From NCBI GenBank assembly GCA_030144725.1, contig JASKMD010000012.1, positions 11,958,621 through 12,022,620 on the forward strand: DNA of 64,000 nt. The letters are read 5' to 3'. This document shows positions 53,434 to 64,000 of the stretch, one piece after another (position 1 is the first letter of the stretch; each line of letters starts with the position of its first letter). The notes beneath the pieces are model-generated. The model was not told the origin of the DNA. It saw nothing but the letters and a program-made list of their open reading frames with translations, and ran no database searches. The position numbers and the translations under genes are program-made. Source of the DNA: Haematococcus lacustris (Eukaryota > Chlorophyta > Chlorophyceae > Chlamydomonadales > Haematococcaceae).

Positions 53434-55455
53434 CGCCCAGCATCACGTGGCGCACGAGGAGGCTCAAGGGCAGGAGCAAGGAGGAGCCAGGGCGGTCGGC
53501 AGGGGCGGGGAGCGGGCAAGGGGGCGGGGTGGGGGCAGGGGGCGAGGGCGTGGAGGAGGTGGAGGGCATAGGGGCGTAGGGGGCGGGGCGGGAGGGCAGG
53601 CTGCCGACCCAGCCTGGCACCTTGCCTAAGGAGGAGTGGCTCTTGGGCCCCGGGGCTCACCTGCAGCTGGACCCTCAGGTGTGGGGCATGGGCACCACCA
53701 CCCTGCTGGACTTCTCGGTCAAGCATGCCAGGGTGCGCCTCCACCAGCTCCAGCGCGTCAGTGCCGACGCCCTCTACCCACCCAGTGGGGCCTGTGGCCT
53801 GCGCTGTGGGACGTGCGCCCCCCGCGGGCAGCGGGCGAACCGGAGGTGGCAGCGGTGGCTGATGGGGCCCTGAGGGAGCTGGAGCTCAAGTGGGAGGCCA
53901 GCGCGCAGCAGGTGGCAGGCCAGGGGGCGGCGGGGGAGCGGGCGCAGCAGGGCAAGGATGTGGAGGAGCGGCTCCCCGAGGAGGTGCAGGGCATCCAACC
54001 GCCTCGCTGGCTGGACACCTCCGTCCGGGCGCACCCGCGTCCCTCGCCGCAGGACAGGGCGACCGAGCAGGCTGAGCGGCAGCTGGAGGCCCAGCAGCGG
54101 CGTGGGGGCAGGCAGCCAGTTGCTCAGCCCGCCCCCCGGGCCGACACGGTGGACCAGCTGGCTGTGGGTGTTCAGGATGGCCAGCCGTGTGCGAAGGTGT
54201 GGAAGGAGCTGCTAGACCCCACCCTCCGTCGGGAGCACGTCATCGTGGCCTGGCGGGTGCTTCACGCCAACCTCATGGTCGGGGCCTTGTGGGGTCACAT
54301 CCTCAAGGAGGCGGCTGCCCCGGGCTCATCCGCCTGCCACGTCTACCAGCCGGGGCACCTGGAGACTCTCACCCACGCCTTCCTGACCTGCCCCGCCGTG
54401 GTCCCAGCCTGGGAGTGGGTGCTGGACGTGTACGGCCGCCTCACAGGCACCCGCCCCCCCTCAGGCGACGCCATGCTGCTCCTCAGTGGGCGCCCCACCC
54501 GCGGCGAGGCCCCCCCCTTCCAGCCCCCTGACAGCCTGCTGTGGCTGCGGCTGCGCGTTGCCTACCTAGGCGCAGTGTGGCGCCTTCGCAGCTCAGGAGC
54601 CGCTACAACCCTGCAGCCACAGCAGGTGGCGAGGCGGGTAGTGGAGGAGGTCATCTCCACCCTCACCACGGCCGTCAAGCGGGACAGGCATCCGGTGGGG
54701 AGGGACATCCGCGTGGGCCTCTGCGGCGTTGTGCCCTCCACCTGGTTCAAGGGAAAGGACCCGGAGCCGGACGCTGCCCACTTCGACCAGCTGTGGCCCG
54801 AGGCGTCGGGGGGCTGGTTTGCCAAGCAGCCTAGGAGGGAGCGGAGGGGAGGGCAGGAGGGGGCAGAGGGGAGGGTTGGTGCAGGAGGAGTGGAGGAGGA
54901 GAGGGCAGCAGGGAGGCCTAGGCAGGGGGAGGGCAGGGCGCAAGGGGGGGGAGAGCTAGTGGTTCGCCTCTCCTTGCAGTGGCCCGTCCCCTTCCCCGTC
55001 GAGCCAGCCTGAGCTGCAGGGTTGCTGGTGGGGGCTTAGGGCGTTCCGTGGGTGGGGTGGGCTAGGCTTCGGGGGGTTGTCTGGGTGTCAGGGTGCCGGG
55101 GGCTTAGATGGTCTTGGTTTGAGCGTTGGGGGTAGGGTTCTAGGTTTCAGGTCGAGGGGCGGGGCTTAGGCTCGTGTGGGTAGTTCTGTGGGGAGGGTCT
55201 GAGGAGGTGTGCAGAGTCAGGGGGGAGGGTGGTGGTGTGGGGGAGTGTCTTGACGTTGTCCTTGGGAGGGGGTTGCTTGTGGGGTGTGGACCTTTGCTTG
55301 GGGTGTGTGGACCTTTGCTTGAGGTGTGTGGACCGCTGTGTTTGGGTGGGGTGCTTGGGGATCGTGTATGCGGAAACCTTGTTTGTTGTAGTCTTTCTTT
55401 TCTTCTTTTCTTTAGTCTCACTCTCTCTCTTGTAATTCTCCTCCATGGAAAAAAA
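53434..55455 (+). repeat. L1 tail, leading unit of the tandem array (different 5' truncation)
   Basis: Starts at CCCAGCATCACGTGGCGCACGA and runs through ORF2 C-terminus (frame 53636-55012), 3' UTR and A7 (55449-55455). The CCHC knuckle is damaged (CHVY, second Cys to Tyr, about 54340). It repeats about 320 bp that also end the L1 copy before the dual-endonuclease LINE (45028-45352). Confidence 0.85.
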
Positions 55456-57796
55456 GGGCTTGCCTCCCCGAGCCTTGGTAGGGCATGGTGGAGTGCCGGC
55501 AGCCTCCTCAGCCGGAGTGGGAGTGCCTGAGGGTTGGGCCAGGGGTGAGGTTTGTGATGCGGCGCACCCCCATGCTCCAGCCCTCCCACGGGGTGGGCCC
55601 CAACGGCTGCCTCTACCCCCTAGACCCCACAGGTCAGGGGCCCCTAGGGGCTTTCTAGGCGGAGGGAGGGGCGGCCTGGGAGCCAGCTGCGGTGGCCCGG
55701 CTCAACAAGCCCTGCTACAGGCTGACTCCGGAGGAGCGAGCCACCCACCTCCGACCTCTACCCGCCCAGCATCACGTGGCGCACGAGCAGGCTCAAGGGC
55801 AGGAGCAAGGAGGAGCCAGGGCGGTCGGCAGGGGCGGGGAGCGGGCAAGGGGGCGGGGCGGGGTCAGGGGGCAAGGGCGTGGAGGAGGTGGAGGGCATAG
55901 GGGCGCAGGGGGCGGTGCGGGAGGGCAGGCTGCCGACCCAGCTGACGAGGGGCCTGGCACCTGGCCTAAGGAGGAGTGGCTCTTGGGCCCCTGGGCTCAC
56001 CTGCAGCTGGACCCTCAGGTGTGGGGCATGGGCACCACCACCCTGCTGGACTTCTCAGTCAAGCATGCCAGGGTGCGCCTCCACCAGCTCCAGCGCGTCA
56101 GTGCCGACCCCCTCTACCCACCCAGTGGGGGCCTGTGGCCTGCGCTGTGGGACGTGCGCCCCCCGCGGGCAGCGGGCGAACCGGAGGTGGCAGCGGTGGC
56201 TGATGGAGCCCTGAGGGAGCTGGAGCTCAAGTGGGAGGCCAGCGCGCAGCAGGTGGCAGGCCAAGGGGCAGCGGGGGAGCGGGCGCAGCAGAGCACGGAT
56301 GTGGAGGAGCGGCTCCCCGAGGAGGTGCAGGGCAGCCAAATGCCTCGCTGGCTGGACACCTCCGCCAGGGCGCACCCGCGTCCCTCGCCGCAGGACAGGG
56401 CGGCCGAGCAGGCTGAGCGGCAGCTGGAGGCCCAGCAGCGGCGTGGGGGCAGGCAGCCAGTTGCTCAGCCCGCCCCCCGGGCCGACACGGTGAACCAGCT
56501 GGCTGTGGGTGTTCAGGCGGGCCAGCCGTGTGCGAAGGTGTGGAAGGAGCTGCTAGACCCCACCCTCCGTCGGGAGCACGTCATCGTGGCCTGGCGGGTG
56601 CTTCACGCCAACCTCATGGTCGGGGCCTTGTGGGGTCACATCCTCAAGGAGGCGGCTGCCCCGGGCTCATCCGCCTGCCGCGTCTGCCAGCCGGGGCACC
56701 TGGAGACTCTCACCCACGCCTTCCTGACCTGCCCCGCCGTGGTCCCAGCCTGGGAGTGGGTGCTGGACGTGTACGGCCGCCTCACAGGCACCCGCCCCCC
56801 CTCAGGCGACGCCATGCTGCTCTTCAGTGGGCGCCCCACCCGCGGCGAGGCCCCCCCCTTCCAGCCCCCTGACAGCCTGCTGTGGCTGCGGCTGCGCGTT
56901 GCCTACCTAGGCGCAATGTGGCGCCTTCGCAGCTCAGGAGCAACTACAACCCTACAGCCACAGCAGGTGGCGAGGCGGGTAGTGGAGGAGGTCATCTCCA
57001 CCCTCACCACGGCCGTCAAGCGGGACTGGCATCCGGTGGGGAGGGACATCCGCGTGGGCCTCTGCGGCGCTGTGCCCTCCACCTGGTTCAAGGGAAAGGA
57101 ACCGGAGCTGGACGCTGCCCACTTCGACCAGCTGTGGCCCGAGGCTTTGGGGGGCTGGTTTGCCAAGCAGCCTAGGAGGGAGCGGAGGGGAGGGCAGGAG
57201 GGGGCAGAGGGGAGGGTTGGGGCAGGAGGAGTGGAGGAGGAGAGGGCAGCAGGGAGGCCTAGGCAGGGGGAGGGCAGGGCGCAAGGGGGGGGAAAGCTAG
57301 TGGTTCGCCTCTCCTTGCAGTGGCCCGTCCCCTTCCCCGTCGAGGCAGCCTGAGCTGCAGGGTTGCTGGTGGGGGCTTAGTGCGTTCCGTGGGTGGGGTG
57401 GGCTAGGGTTCGGGGGGTTGTCTGGGTGTCAGGGTGCCGGGGGCTTCGGTGGTCTTGGTTTGAGCGTTGGGGGTAGGGTTCTAGGTTTCAGGTCGAGGGG
57501 CGGGGCTTAGGCTCGTGTGGGTAGTTCTGTGGGGAGGGTCGGAGGAGGTGTGCAGAGCTAGGCGGGAGGGTGGTGGTGTGGGGGAGTGTCTTGACGTTGT
57601 CCAAGGGAGGGGGTTGCTTGTGGGGTGTGGACCTTTGCTTGGGGTGTATGGACCTTTGCTTGAGGTGTGTGGACCGTTGTGTTTGGGTGGGGTGCTTGGG
57701 GATCGTGTATGCGGAAACCTTGTTTGTTGTAGTCTTTCTTTTCTTCTTTTCTTTAGTCTCACTCTCTCTCTTGTAATTCTCCTCCATGGAAAAAAA
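55456..57796 (+). repeat. Tandem L1-tail unit 1 (2,341 bp)
   Basis: Begins GGGCTTGCCTCCCCGAGCC directly after the A7 of the previous unit. It encodes the end of the ORF2 connection, then the open frame 55692-57353: ELKWEASAQQV coiled region, REHVIVAWRVLHANLMVG, CRVCQPGHLETLTHAFLTCP (CCHC), and FVVRL-type end LVVRLSLQWPVPFPVEAA. The 3' UTR ends CTTGTAATTCTCCTCCATGG and A7. An in-frame TAG replaces Trp near 55657. Confidence 0.9.
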
Positions 57797-60135
57797 GGGC
57801 TTGCCTCCCCGAGCCTTGGCAGGGCATGGTGGAGCGCCGGCAGCCTCCTCAGCGGGAGTGGGAGTGCCTGAGGGTTGGGCCAGGGGTGGGGTTTGTGATG
57901 CGGCGCACCCCCATGTTCCAGCCCTCCCACTGGGTGGGCCCCAACGGCTGCCTCTACCCCTAGACCCCACAGGTCAGGGGCCCCTAGGGGCTTTCTAGGC
58001 GGAGGGAGGGGCGGCCTGGGAGCCAGCTGCGGTGGCCCGGCTCAACAAGCCCAGCTACAGGCTGACTCCGGGGGAGCGAGCCACCCACCTCCGACCTCTA
58101 CCCGCCCAACATCACGTGGCGCACGAGGAGGCTCAAGGGCAGGAGCAAGGAGGAGCCAGGGCGGTCGGCAGGGGCGGGGGCCGGGCAAGGGGGCGGGGCG
58201 GGGTCAGGGGGCAAGGGCGTGGAGGAGGTGGAGGGCATAAAGGCGCAGGGGGCGGGGCGGGAGGGCAGGCTGCCGACCCAGCTGACGAGGGGCCTGGCAC
58301 CTGGCCTTAGGAGGAGTGGCTCTTGGGCCCCGGGGCTCACCTGCAGCTTGACCCTCAGGTGTGGGGCATGGGCACCACCACCTTGTTGGACTTCTCGGTC
58401 AAGCATGCCAGGGTGCGCCTCCACCAGCTCCAGCGCGTCAGTGCCGACCCCCTCTACCCACCCAGTGGGGCCTGTGGCCTGCGCTGTGGGACGTGCGCCC
58501 CCCGCGGGCAGCGGGCGAACCGGAGGTGGCAGCGGTGGCTGATGGGGCCCTGAGGGAGCTGGAGCTCAAGTGGGAGGCCAGCGCGCAGCAGGTGGCAGGC
58601 CAGGGAGCAGCGGGGGAGCGGGCGAAGCATGGCAGGGATGTGGAGGAGCGGCTCCCCGAGGAGGTGCAGGGCAGCCAACCGCCTCGCTGGCTGGACACCT
58701 CCGTTAGGGCGCACCCGCGTCCCTCGCCGCAGGACAGGGCGACCGAGCAGGCTGAGCGGCAGCTGGAGGCCCAGCAGCGGCGTGGGGGCAGGCAGCCAGT
58801 TGCTCAGCCCGCCCCCCGGGCCGACACGGTGAACCAGCTGGCTGTGGGTGTTCAGGCGGGCCAGCCGTGTGCGAAGGTGTGGAAGGAGCTGCTAGACCCC
58901 ACCCTCCGTCGGGAGCACGTCATCGTGGCCTGGCGGGTGCTTCACGCCAACCTCATGGTCGGGGCCTTGTGGGGTCACATCCTCAAGGAGGCGGCTGCCC
59001 CGGGCTCATCCGCCTGCCGCGTCTGCCAGCCGGGGCACCTGGAGACTCTCACCCACGCCTTCCTGACCTGCCCCGTCGTGGTCCCAGCCTGGGAGTGGGT
59101 GCTGGACGTGTACGGCCGCCTCACAGGCACCCGCCCCCCCTCAGGCGACGCCATGCTGCTCTTCAGTGGGCGCCCCACCCGCGGCGAGGCCCCCCCCTTC
59201 CAGCCCCCTGACAGCCTGCTGTGGCTGCGGCTGCGCGTTGCCTACCTAGGCGCAATGTGGCGCCTTCGCAGCTCAGGAGCAACTACAACCCTGCAGCCAC
59301 AGCAGGTGGCGAGGCGGGTAGTGGAGGAGGTCATCTCCACCCTCACCACGGCCGTCAAGCGGGACTGGCATCCGGTGGGGAGGGACATCCGCGTGGGCCT
59401 CTGCGGCGCTGTGCCCTCCACCTGGTTCAAGGGAAAGGAACCGGAGCTGGACGCTGCCCACTTCGACCAGCTGTGGCCCGAGGCTTTGGGGGGCTGGTTT
59501 GCCAAGCAGCCTAGGAGGGAGCGGAGGGGAGGGCAGGAGGGGGCAGAGGGGAGGGTTGGGGCAGGAGGAGTGGAGGAGGAGAGGGCAGCAGGGAGGCCTA
59601 GGCAGGGGGAGGGCAGGGCGCAAGGGGGGGGAAAGCTAGTGGTTCGCCTCTCCTTGCAGTGGCCCGTCCCCTTCCCCGTCGAGGCAGCCTGAGCTGCAGG
59701 GTTGCTGGTGGGGGCTTAGTGCGTTCCGTGGGTGGGGTGGGCTAGGGTTCGGGGGGTTGTCTGGGTGTCAGGGTGCCGGGGGCTTCGGTGGTCTTGGTTT
59801 GAGCGTTGGGGGTAGGGTTCTAGGTTTCAGGTCGAGGGGCGGGGCTTAGGCTCGTGTGGGTAGTTCTGTGGGGAGGGTCGGAGGAGGTGTGCAGAGCTAG
59901 GCGGGAGGGTGGTGGTGTGGGGGAGTGTCTTGACGTTGTCCAAGGGAGGGGGTTGCTTGTGGGGTGTGGACCTTTGCTTGGGGTGTATGGACCTTTGCTT
60001 GAGGTGTGTGGACCGTTGTGTTTGGGTGGGGTGCTTGGGGATCGTGTATGCGGAAACCTTGTTTGTTGTAGTCTTTCTTTTCTTCTTTTCTTTAGTCTCA
60101 CTCTCTCTCTTGTAATTCTCCTCCATGGAAAAAAA
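57797..60135 (+). repeat. Tandem L1-tail unit 2 (2,339 bp)
   Basis: Near-identical to units 1 and 3. Differs from unit 1 by one-base losses near 57961 (CTCTACCCCTAG) and near 58470, so its open frame is 58361-59692. Keeps the CCHC knuckle; Ala to Val in TCPVVVPAW. Confidence 0.9.
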
Positions 60136-62474
60136 GGGCTTGCCTCCCCGAGCCTTGGCAGGGCATGGTGGAGCGCCGGCAGCCTCCTCAGCGGGAGTGG
60201 GAGTGCCTGAGGGTTGGGCCAGGGGTGGGGTTTGTGATGCGGCGCACCCCCATGCTCCAGCCCTCCCACTGGGTGGGCCCCAACGGCTGCCTCTACCCCT
60301 AGACCCCACAGGTCAGGGGCCCCTAGGGGCTTTCTAGGCGGAGGGAGGGGCGGCCTGGGAGCCAGCTGCGGTGGCCCGGCTCAACAAGCCCAGCTACAGG
60401 CTGACTCCGGGGGAGCGAGCCACCCACCTCCGACCTCTACCCGCCCAACATCACGTGGCGCACGAGCAGGCTCAAGGGCAGGAGCAAGGAGGAGCCAGGG
60501 CGGTCGGCAGGGGCGGGGGCCGGGCAAGGGGGCGGGGCGGGGTCAGGGGGCAAGGGCGTGGAGGAGGTGGAGGGCATAAAGGCGCAGGGGGCGGGGCGGG
60601 AGGGCAGGCTGCCGACCCAGCTGACGAGGGGCCTGGCACCTGGCCTTAGGAGGAGTGGCTCTTGGGCCCCGGGGCTCACCTGCAGCTTGACCCTCAGGTG
60701 TGGGGCATGGGCACCACCACCTTGCTGGACTTCTCGGTCAAGCATGCCAGGGTGCGCCTCCACCAGCTCCAGCGCGTCAGTGCCGACCCCCTCTACCCAC
60801 CCAGTGGGGCCTGTGGCCTGCGCTGTGGGACGTGCGCCCCCCGCGGGCAGCGGGCGAACCGGAGGTGGCAGCGGTGGCTGATGGGGCCCTGAGGGAGCTG
60901 GAGCTCAAGTGGGAGGCCAGCGCGCAGCAGGTGGAAGGCCAGGGAGCAGCGGGGGAGCGGGCGAAGCATGGCAGGGATGTGGAGGAGCGGCTCCCCGAGG
61001 AGGTGCAGGGCAGCCAACCGCCTCGCTGGCTGGACACCTCCGTTAGGGCGCACCCGCGTCCCTCGCCGCAGGACAGGGCGACCGAGCAGGCTGAGCGGCA
61101 GCTGGAGGCCCAGCAGCGGCGTGGGGGCAGGCAGCCAGTTGCTCAGCCCGCCCCCCGGGCCGACACGGTGAACCAGCTGGCTGTGGGTGTTCAGGCGGGC
61201 CAGCCGTGTGCGAAGGTGTGGAAGGAGCTGCTAGACCCCACCCTCCGTCGGGAGCACGTCATCGTGGCCTGGCGGGTGCTTCACGCCAACCTCATGGTCG
61301 GGGCCTTGTGGGGTCACATCCTCAAGGAGGCGGCTACCCCGGGCTCATCCGCCTGCCGCGTCTGCCAGCCGGGGCACCTGGAGACTCTCACCCACGCCTT
61401 CCTGACCTGCCCCGCCGTGGTCCCAGCCTGGGAGTGGGTGCTGGACGTGTACGGCCGCCTCACAGGCACCCTCCCCCCCTCAGGCGACGCCATGCTGCTC
61501 TTCAGTGGGCGCCCCACCCGCGGCGAGGCCCCCCCCTTCCAGCCCCCTGACAGCCTGCTGTGGCTGCGGCTGCGCGTTGCCTACCTAGGCGCAATGTGGC
61601 GCCTTCGCAGCTCAGGAGCAACTACAACCCTGCAGCCACAGCAGGTGGCGAGGCGGGTAGTGGAGGAGGTCATCTCCACCCTCACCACGGCCGTCAAGCG
61701 GGACTGGCATCCGGTGGGGAGGGACATCCGCGTGGGCCTCTGCGGCGCTGTGCCCTCCACCTGGTTCAAGGGAAAGGAACCGGAGCTGGACGCTGCCCAC
61801 TTCGACCAGCTGTGGCCCGAGGCTTCGGGGGGCTGGTTTGCCAAGCAGCCTAGGAGGGAGCGGAGGGGAGGGCAGGAGGGGGCAGAGGGGAGGGTTGGGG
61901 CAGGAGGAGTGGAGGAGGAGAGGGCAGCAGGGAGGCCTAGGCAGGGGGAGGGCAGGGCGCAAGGGGGGGGAAAGCTAGTGGTTCGCCTCTCCTTGCAGTG
62001 GCCCGTCCCCTTCCCCGTCGAGGCAGCCTGAGCTGCAGGGTTGCTGGTGGGGGGTTAGTGCGTTCCGTGGGTGGGGTGGGCTAGGCTTCGGGGGGTTGTC
62101 TGGGTGTCAGGGTGCCGGGGGCTTCGGTGGTCTTGGTTTGAGCGTTGGGGGTAGGGTTCTAGGTTTCAGGTCGAGGGGCGGGGCTTAGGCTCGTGTGGGT
62201 AGTTCTGTGGGGAGGGTCGGAGGAGGTGTGCAGAGCTAGGCGGGAGGGTGGTGGTGTGGGGGAGTGTCTTGACGTTGTCCAAGGGAGGGGGTTGCTTGTG
62301 GGGTGTGGACCTTTGCTTGGGGTGTATGGACCTTTGCTTGAGGTGTGTGGACCGTTGTGTTTGGGTGGGGTGCTTGGGGATCGTGTATGCGGTAACCTGG
62401 TTTGTTGTAGTCTTTCTTTTCTTCTTTTCTTTAGTCTCACTCTCTCTCTTGTAATTCTCCTCCATGGAAAAAAA
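60136..62474 (+). repeat. Tandem L1-tail unit 3 (2,339 bp)
   Basis: Same boundaries and length as unit 2; open frame 60700-62031. Private changes include QQVEGQ near 60935 and TLPPSG near 61470; the latter is shared with unit 4. Confidence 0.9.
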
Positions 62475-64000
62475 GGGCTTGCCTCCCCGAGCCTTGGCAG
62501 GGCATGGTGGAGCGCCGGCAGCCTCCTCAGCGGGAGTGGGAGTGCCTGAGGGTTGGGCCAGGGGTGGGGTTTGTGATGCGGCGCACCCCCATGCTCCAGC
62601 CCTCCCACTGGGTGGGCCCCAACAGCTGCCTCTACCCCTAGACCCCACAGGTCAGGGGCCCCTAGGGGCTTTCTAGGCGGAGGGAGGGGCGGCCTGGGAG
62701 CCAGCTGCGGTGGCCCGGCTCAACAAGCCCAGCTACAGGCTGACTCCGGGGGAGCGAGCCACCCACCTCCGACCTCTACCCGCCCAACATCACGTGGCGC
62801 ACGAGGAGACTCAAGGGCAGGAACAAGGAGGAGCCAGGGCGGTCGGCAGGGGCGGGGGCCGGGCAAGGGGGCGGGGCGGGGTCAGGGGGCAAGGGCGTGG
62901 AGGAGGTGGAGGGCATAAAGGCGCAGGGGGCGGGGCGGGAGGGCAGGCTGCCGACCCAGCTGACGAGGGGCCTGGCACCTGGCCTAAGGAGGAGTGGCTC
63001 TTGGGCCCCGGGGCTCACCTGCAGCTTGACCCTCAGGTGTGGGGCATGGGCACCACCACCCTGCTGGACTTCTCGGTCAAGCATGCCAGGGTGCGCCTCC
63101 ACCAGCTCCAGCGCGTCAGTGCCGACCCCCTCTACCCACCCAGTGGGGCCTGTGGCCTGCGCTGTGGGACGTGCGCCCCCCGCGGGCAGCGGGCGAACCG
63201 GAGGTGGCAGCGGTGGCTGATGGGGCCCTGAGGGAGCTGGAGCTCAAGTGGGAGGCCAGCGCGCAGCAGGTGGCAGGCCAGGGGGCAGCGGGGGAGCGGG
63301 CGAAGCATGGCAGGGATGTGGAGGAGCGGCTCCCCGAGGAGGTGCAGGGCAGCCAACCGCCTCGCTGGCTGGACACCTCCGTTAGGGCGCACCCGCGTCC
63401 CTCGCCGCAGGACAGGGCGACCGAGCAGGCTGAGCGGCAGCTGGAGGCCCAGCAGCGGCGTGGGGGCAGGCAGCCAGTTGCTCAGCCCGCCCCCCGGGCC
63501 GACACGGTGAACCAGCTGGCTGTGGGTGTTCAGGCGGGCCAGCCGTGTGCGAAGGTGTGGAAGGAGCTGCTAGACCCCACCCTCCGTCGGGAGCACGTCA
63601 TCGTGGCCTGGCGGGTGCTTCACGCCAACCTCATGGTCGGGGCCTTGTGGGGTCACATCCTCAAGGAGGCGGCTGCCCCGGGCTCATCCGCCTGCCGCGT
63701 CTGCCAGCCGGGGCACCTGGAGACTCTCACCCACGCCTTCCTGACCTGCCCCGCCGTGGTCCCAGCCTGGGAGTGGGTGCTGGACGTGTACGGCCGCCTC
63801 ACAGGCACCCTCCCCCCCTCAGGCGACGCCATGCTGCTCTTCAGTGGGCGCCCCACCCGCGGCGAGGCCCCCCCCTTCCAGCCCCCTGACAGCCTGCTGT
63901 GGCTGCGGCTGCGCGTTGCCTACCTAGGCGCAATGTGGCGCCTTCGCAGCTCAGGAGCAACTACAACCCTGCAGCCACAGCAGGTGGCGAGGCGGGTAGT
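62475..64000 (+). repeat. Tandem L1-tail unit 4, runs off the window
   Basis: First 1,526 bp of another unit; shares TLPPSG (about 63810) with unit 3, so units 3 and 4 are closest relatives. The array continues to the right. Confidence 0.9.

Noticed and set aside
1..64000. Any ordinary host gene, rRNA or snRNA
   Set aside because: Every substantial coding region belongs to a transposable element; no rRNA or snRNA sequence was recognised.

Overview
This window is a stack of transposable elements from a GC-rich eukaryotic nuclear genome. I see no ordinary host gene. Spliceosomal introns (GTGAGT…CAG), a chromodomain Ty3 element, L1-type and dual-endonuclease (Dualen/RandI-like) LINEs and a plant-like CACTA transposase together suggest a chlorophyte green alga, probably volvocalean. 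That placement is an inference from element types. A 500-N run (41346-41845) shows this is scaffolded assembly.

Left part (1-27,060): three Ty3/gypsy chromovirus pol copies. Copy A (+) is open apart from one insertion. Copy B (-) and copy C (+) lie head-to-head and share a 4-bp deletion. Copies A and B are each split by a terminal-inverted-repeat DNA transposon. Both transposons begin CACTCG, end CGAGTG and are flanked by a 2-bp target duplication (CC for the first, AA for the second). The copy in A (758-5138, 4,381 bp) is non-autonomous: conserved ends around repeat arrays. The copy in B (8107-23430, 15,324 bp) looks like the full partner. It carries a ten-exon or longer CACTA/EnSpm (TNP2-like) transposase gene on + (about 17.86-22.19 kb). 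A divergent multi-exon gene on - (10.48-17.09 kb) ends in a candidate 2-oxoglutarate/Fe(II) dioxygenase fold. Large subterminal arrays of a 44-bp monomer, built on the decamer CAGGGTCCTG, lie in inverted orientation next to each end. A tRNA-derived SINE with a 12-bp target duplication sits between the two divergent genes.

Middle part (27,060-45,350): nested and rearranged copies of one L1-type LINE family (ORF1; ORF2 with apurinic endonuclease, RT and a C-terminal CCHC knuckle), interleaved with long (GGGGCT)n hexanucleotide arrays. One copy appears to be a retrocopy of an already nested locus.

45,350-53,430: a decayed LINE whose products carry, in order, a Josephin-like cysteine protease domain, AP endonuclease, RT, PHD finger, RNase H, CCHC knuckle and the start of a restriction-like endonuclease. 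This is a Dualen/RandI-type layout.

53,434-64,000: a head-to-tail array of 5'-truncated L1 tails that settles into near-identical 2.34-kb units running off the window, effectively a young LINE-derived satellite.

The most interesting system is the 15.3-kb DNA transposon: a transposase and a possible DNA- or chromatin-modifying dioxygenase bounded by helically phased subterminal repeats, with a small derivative nearby.
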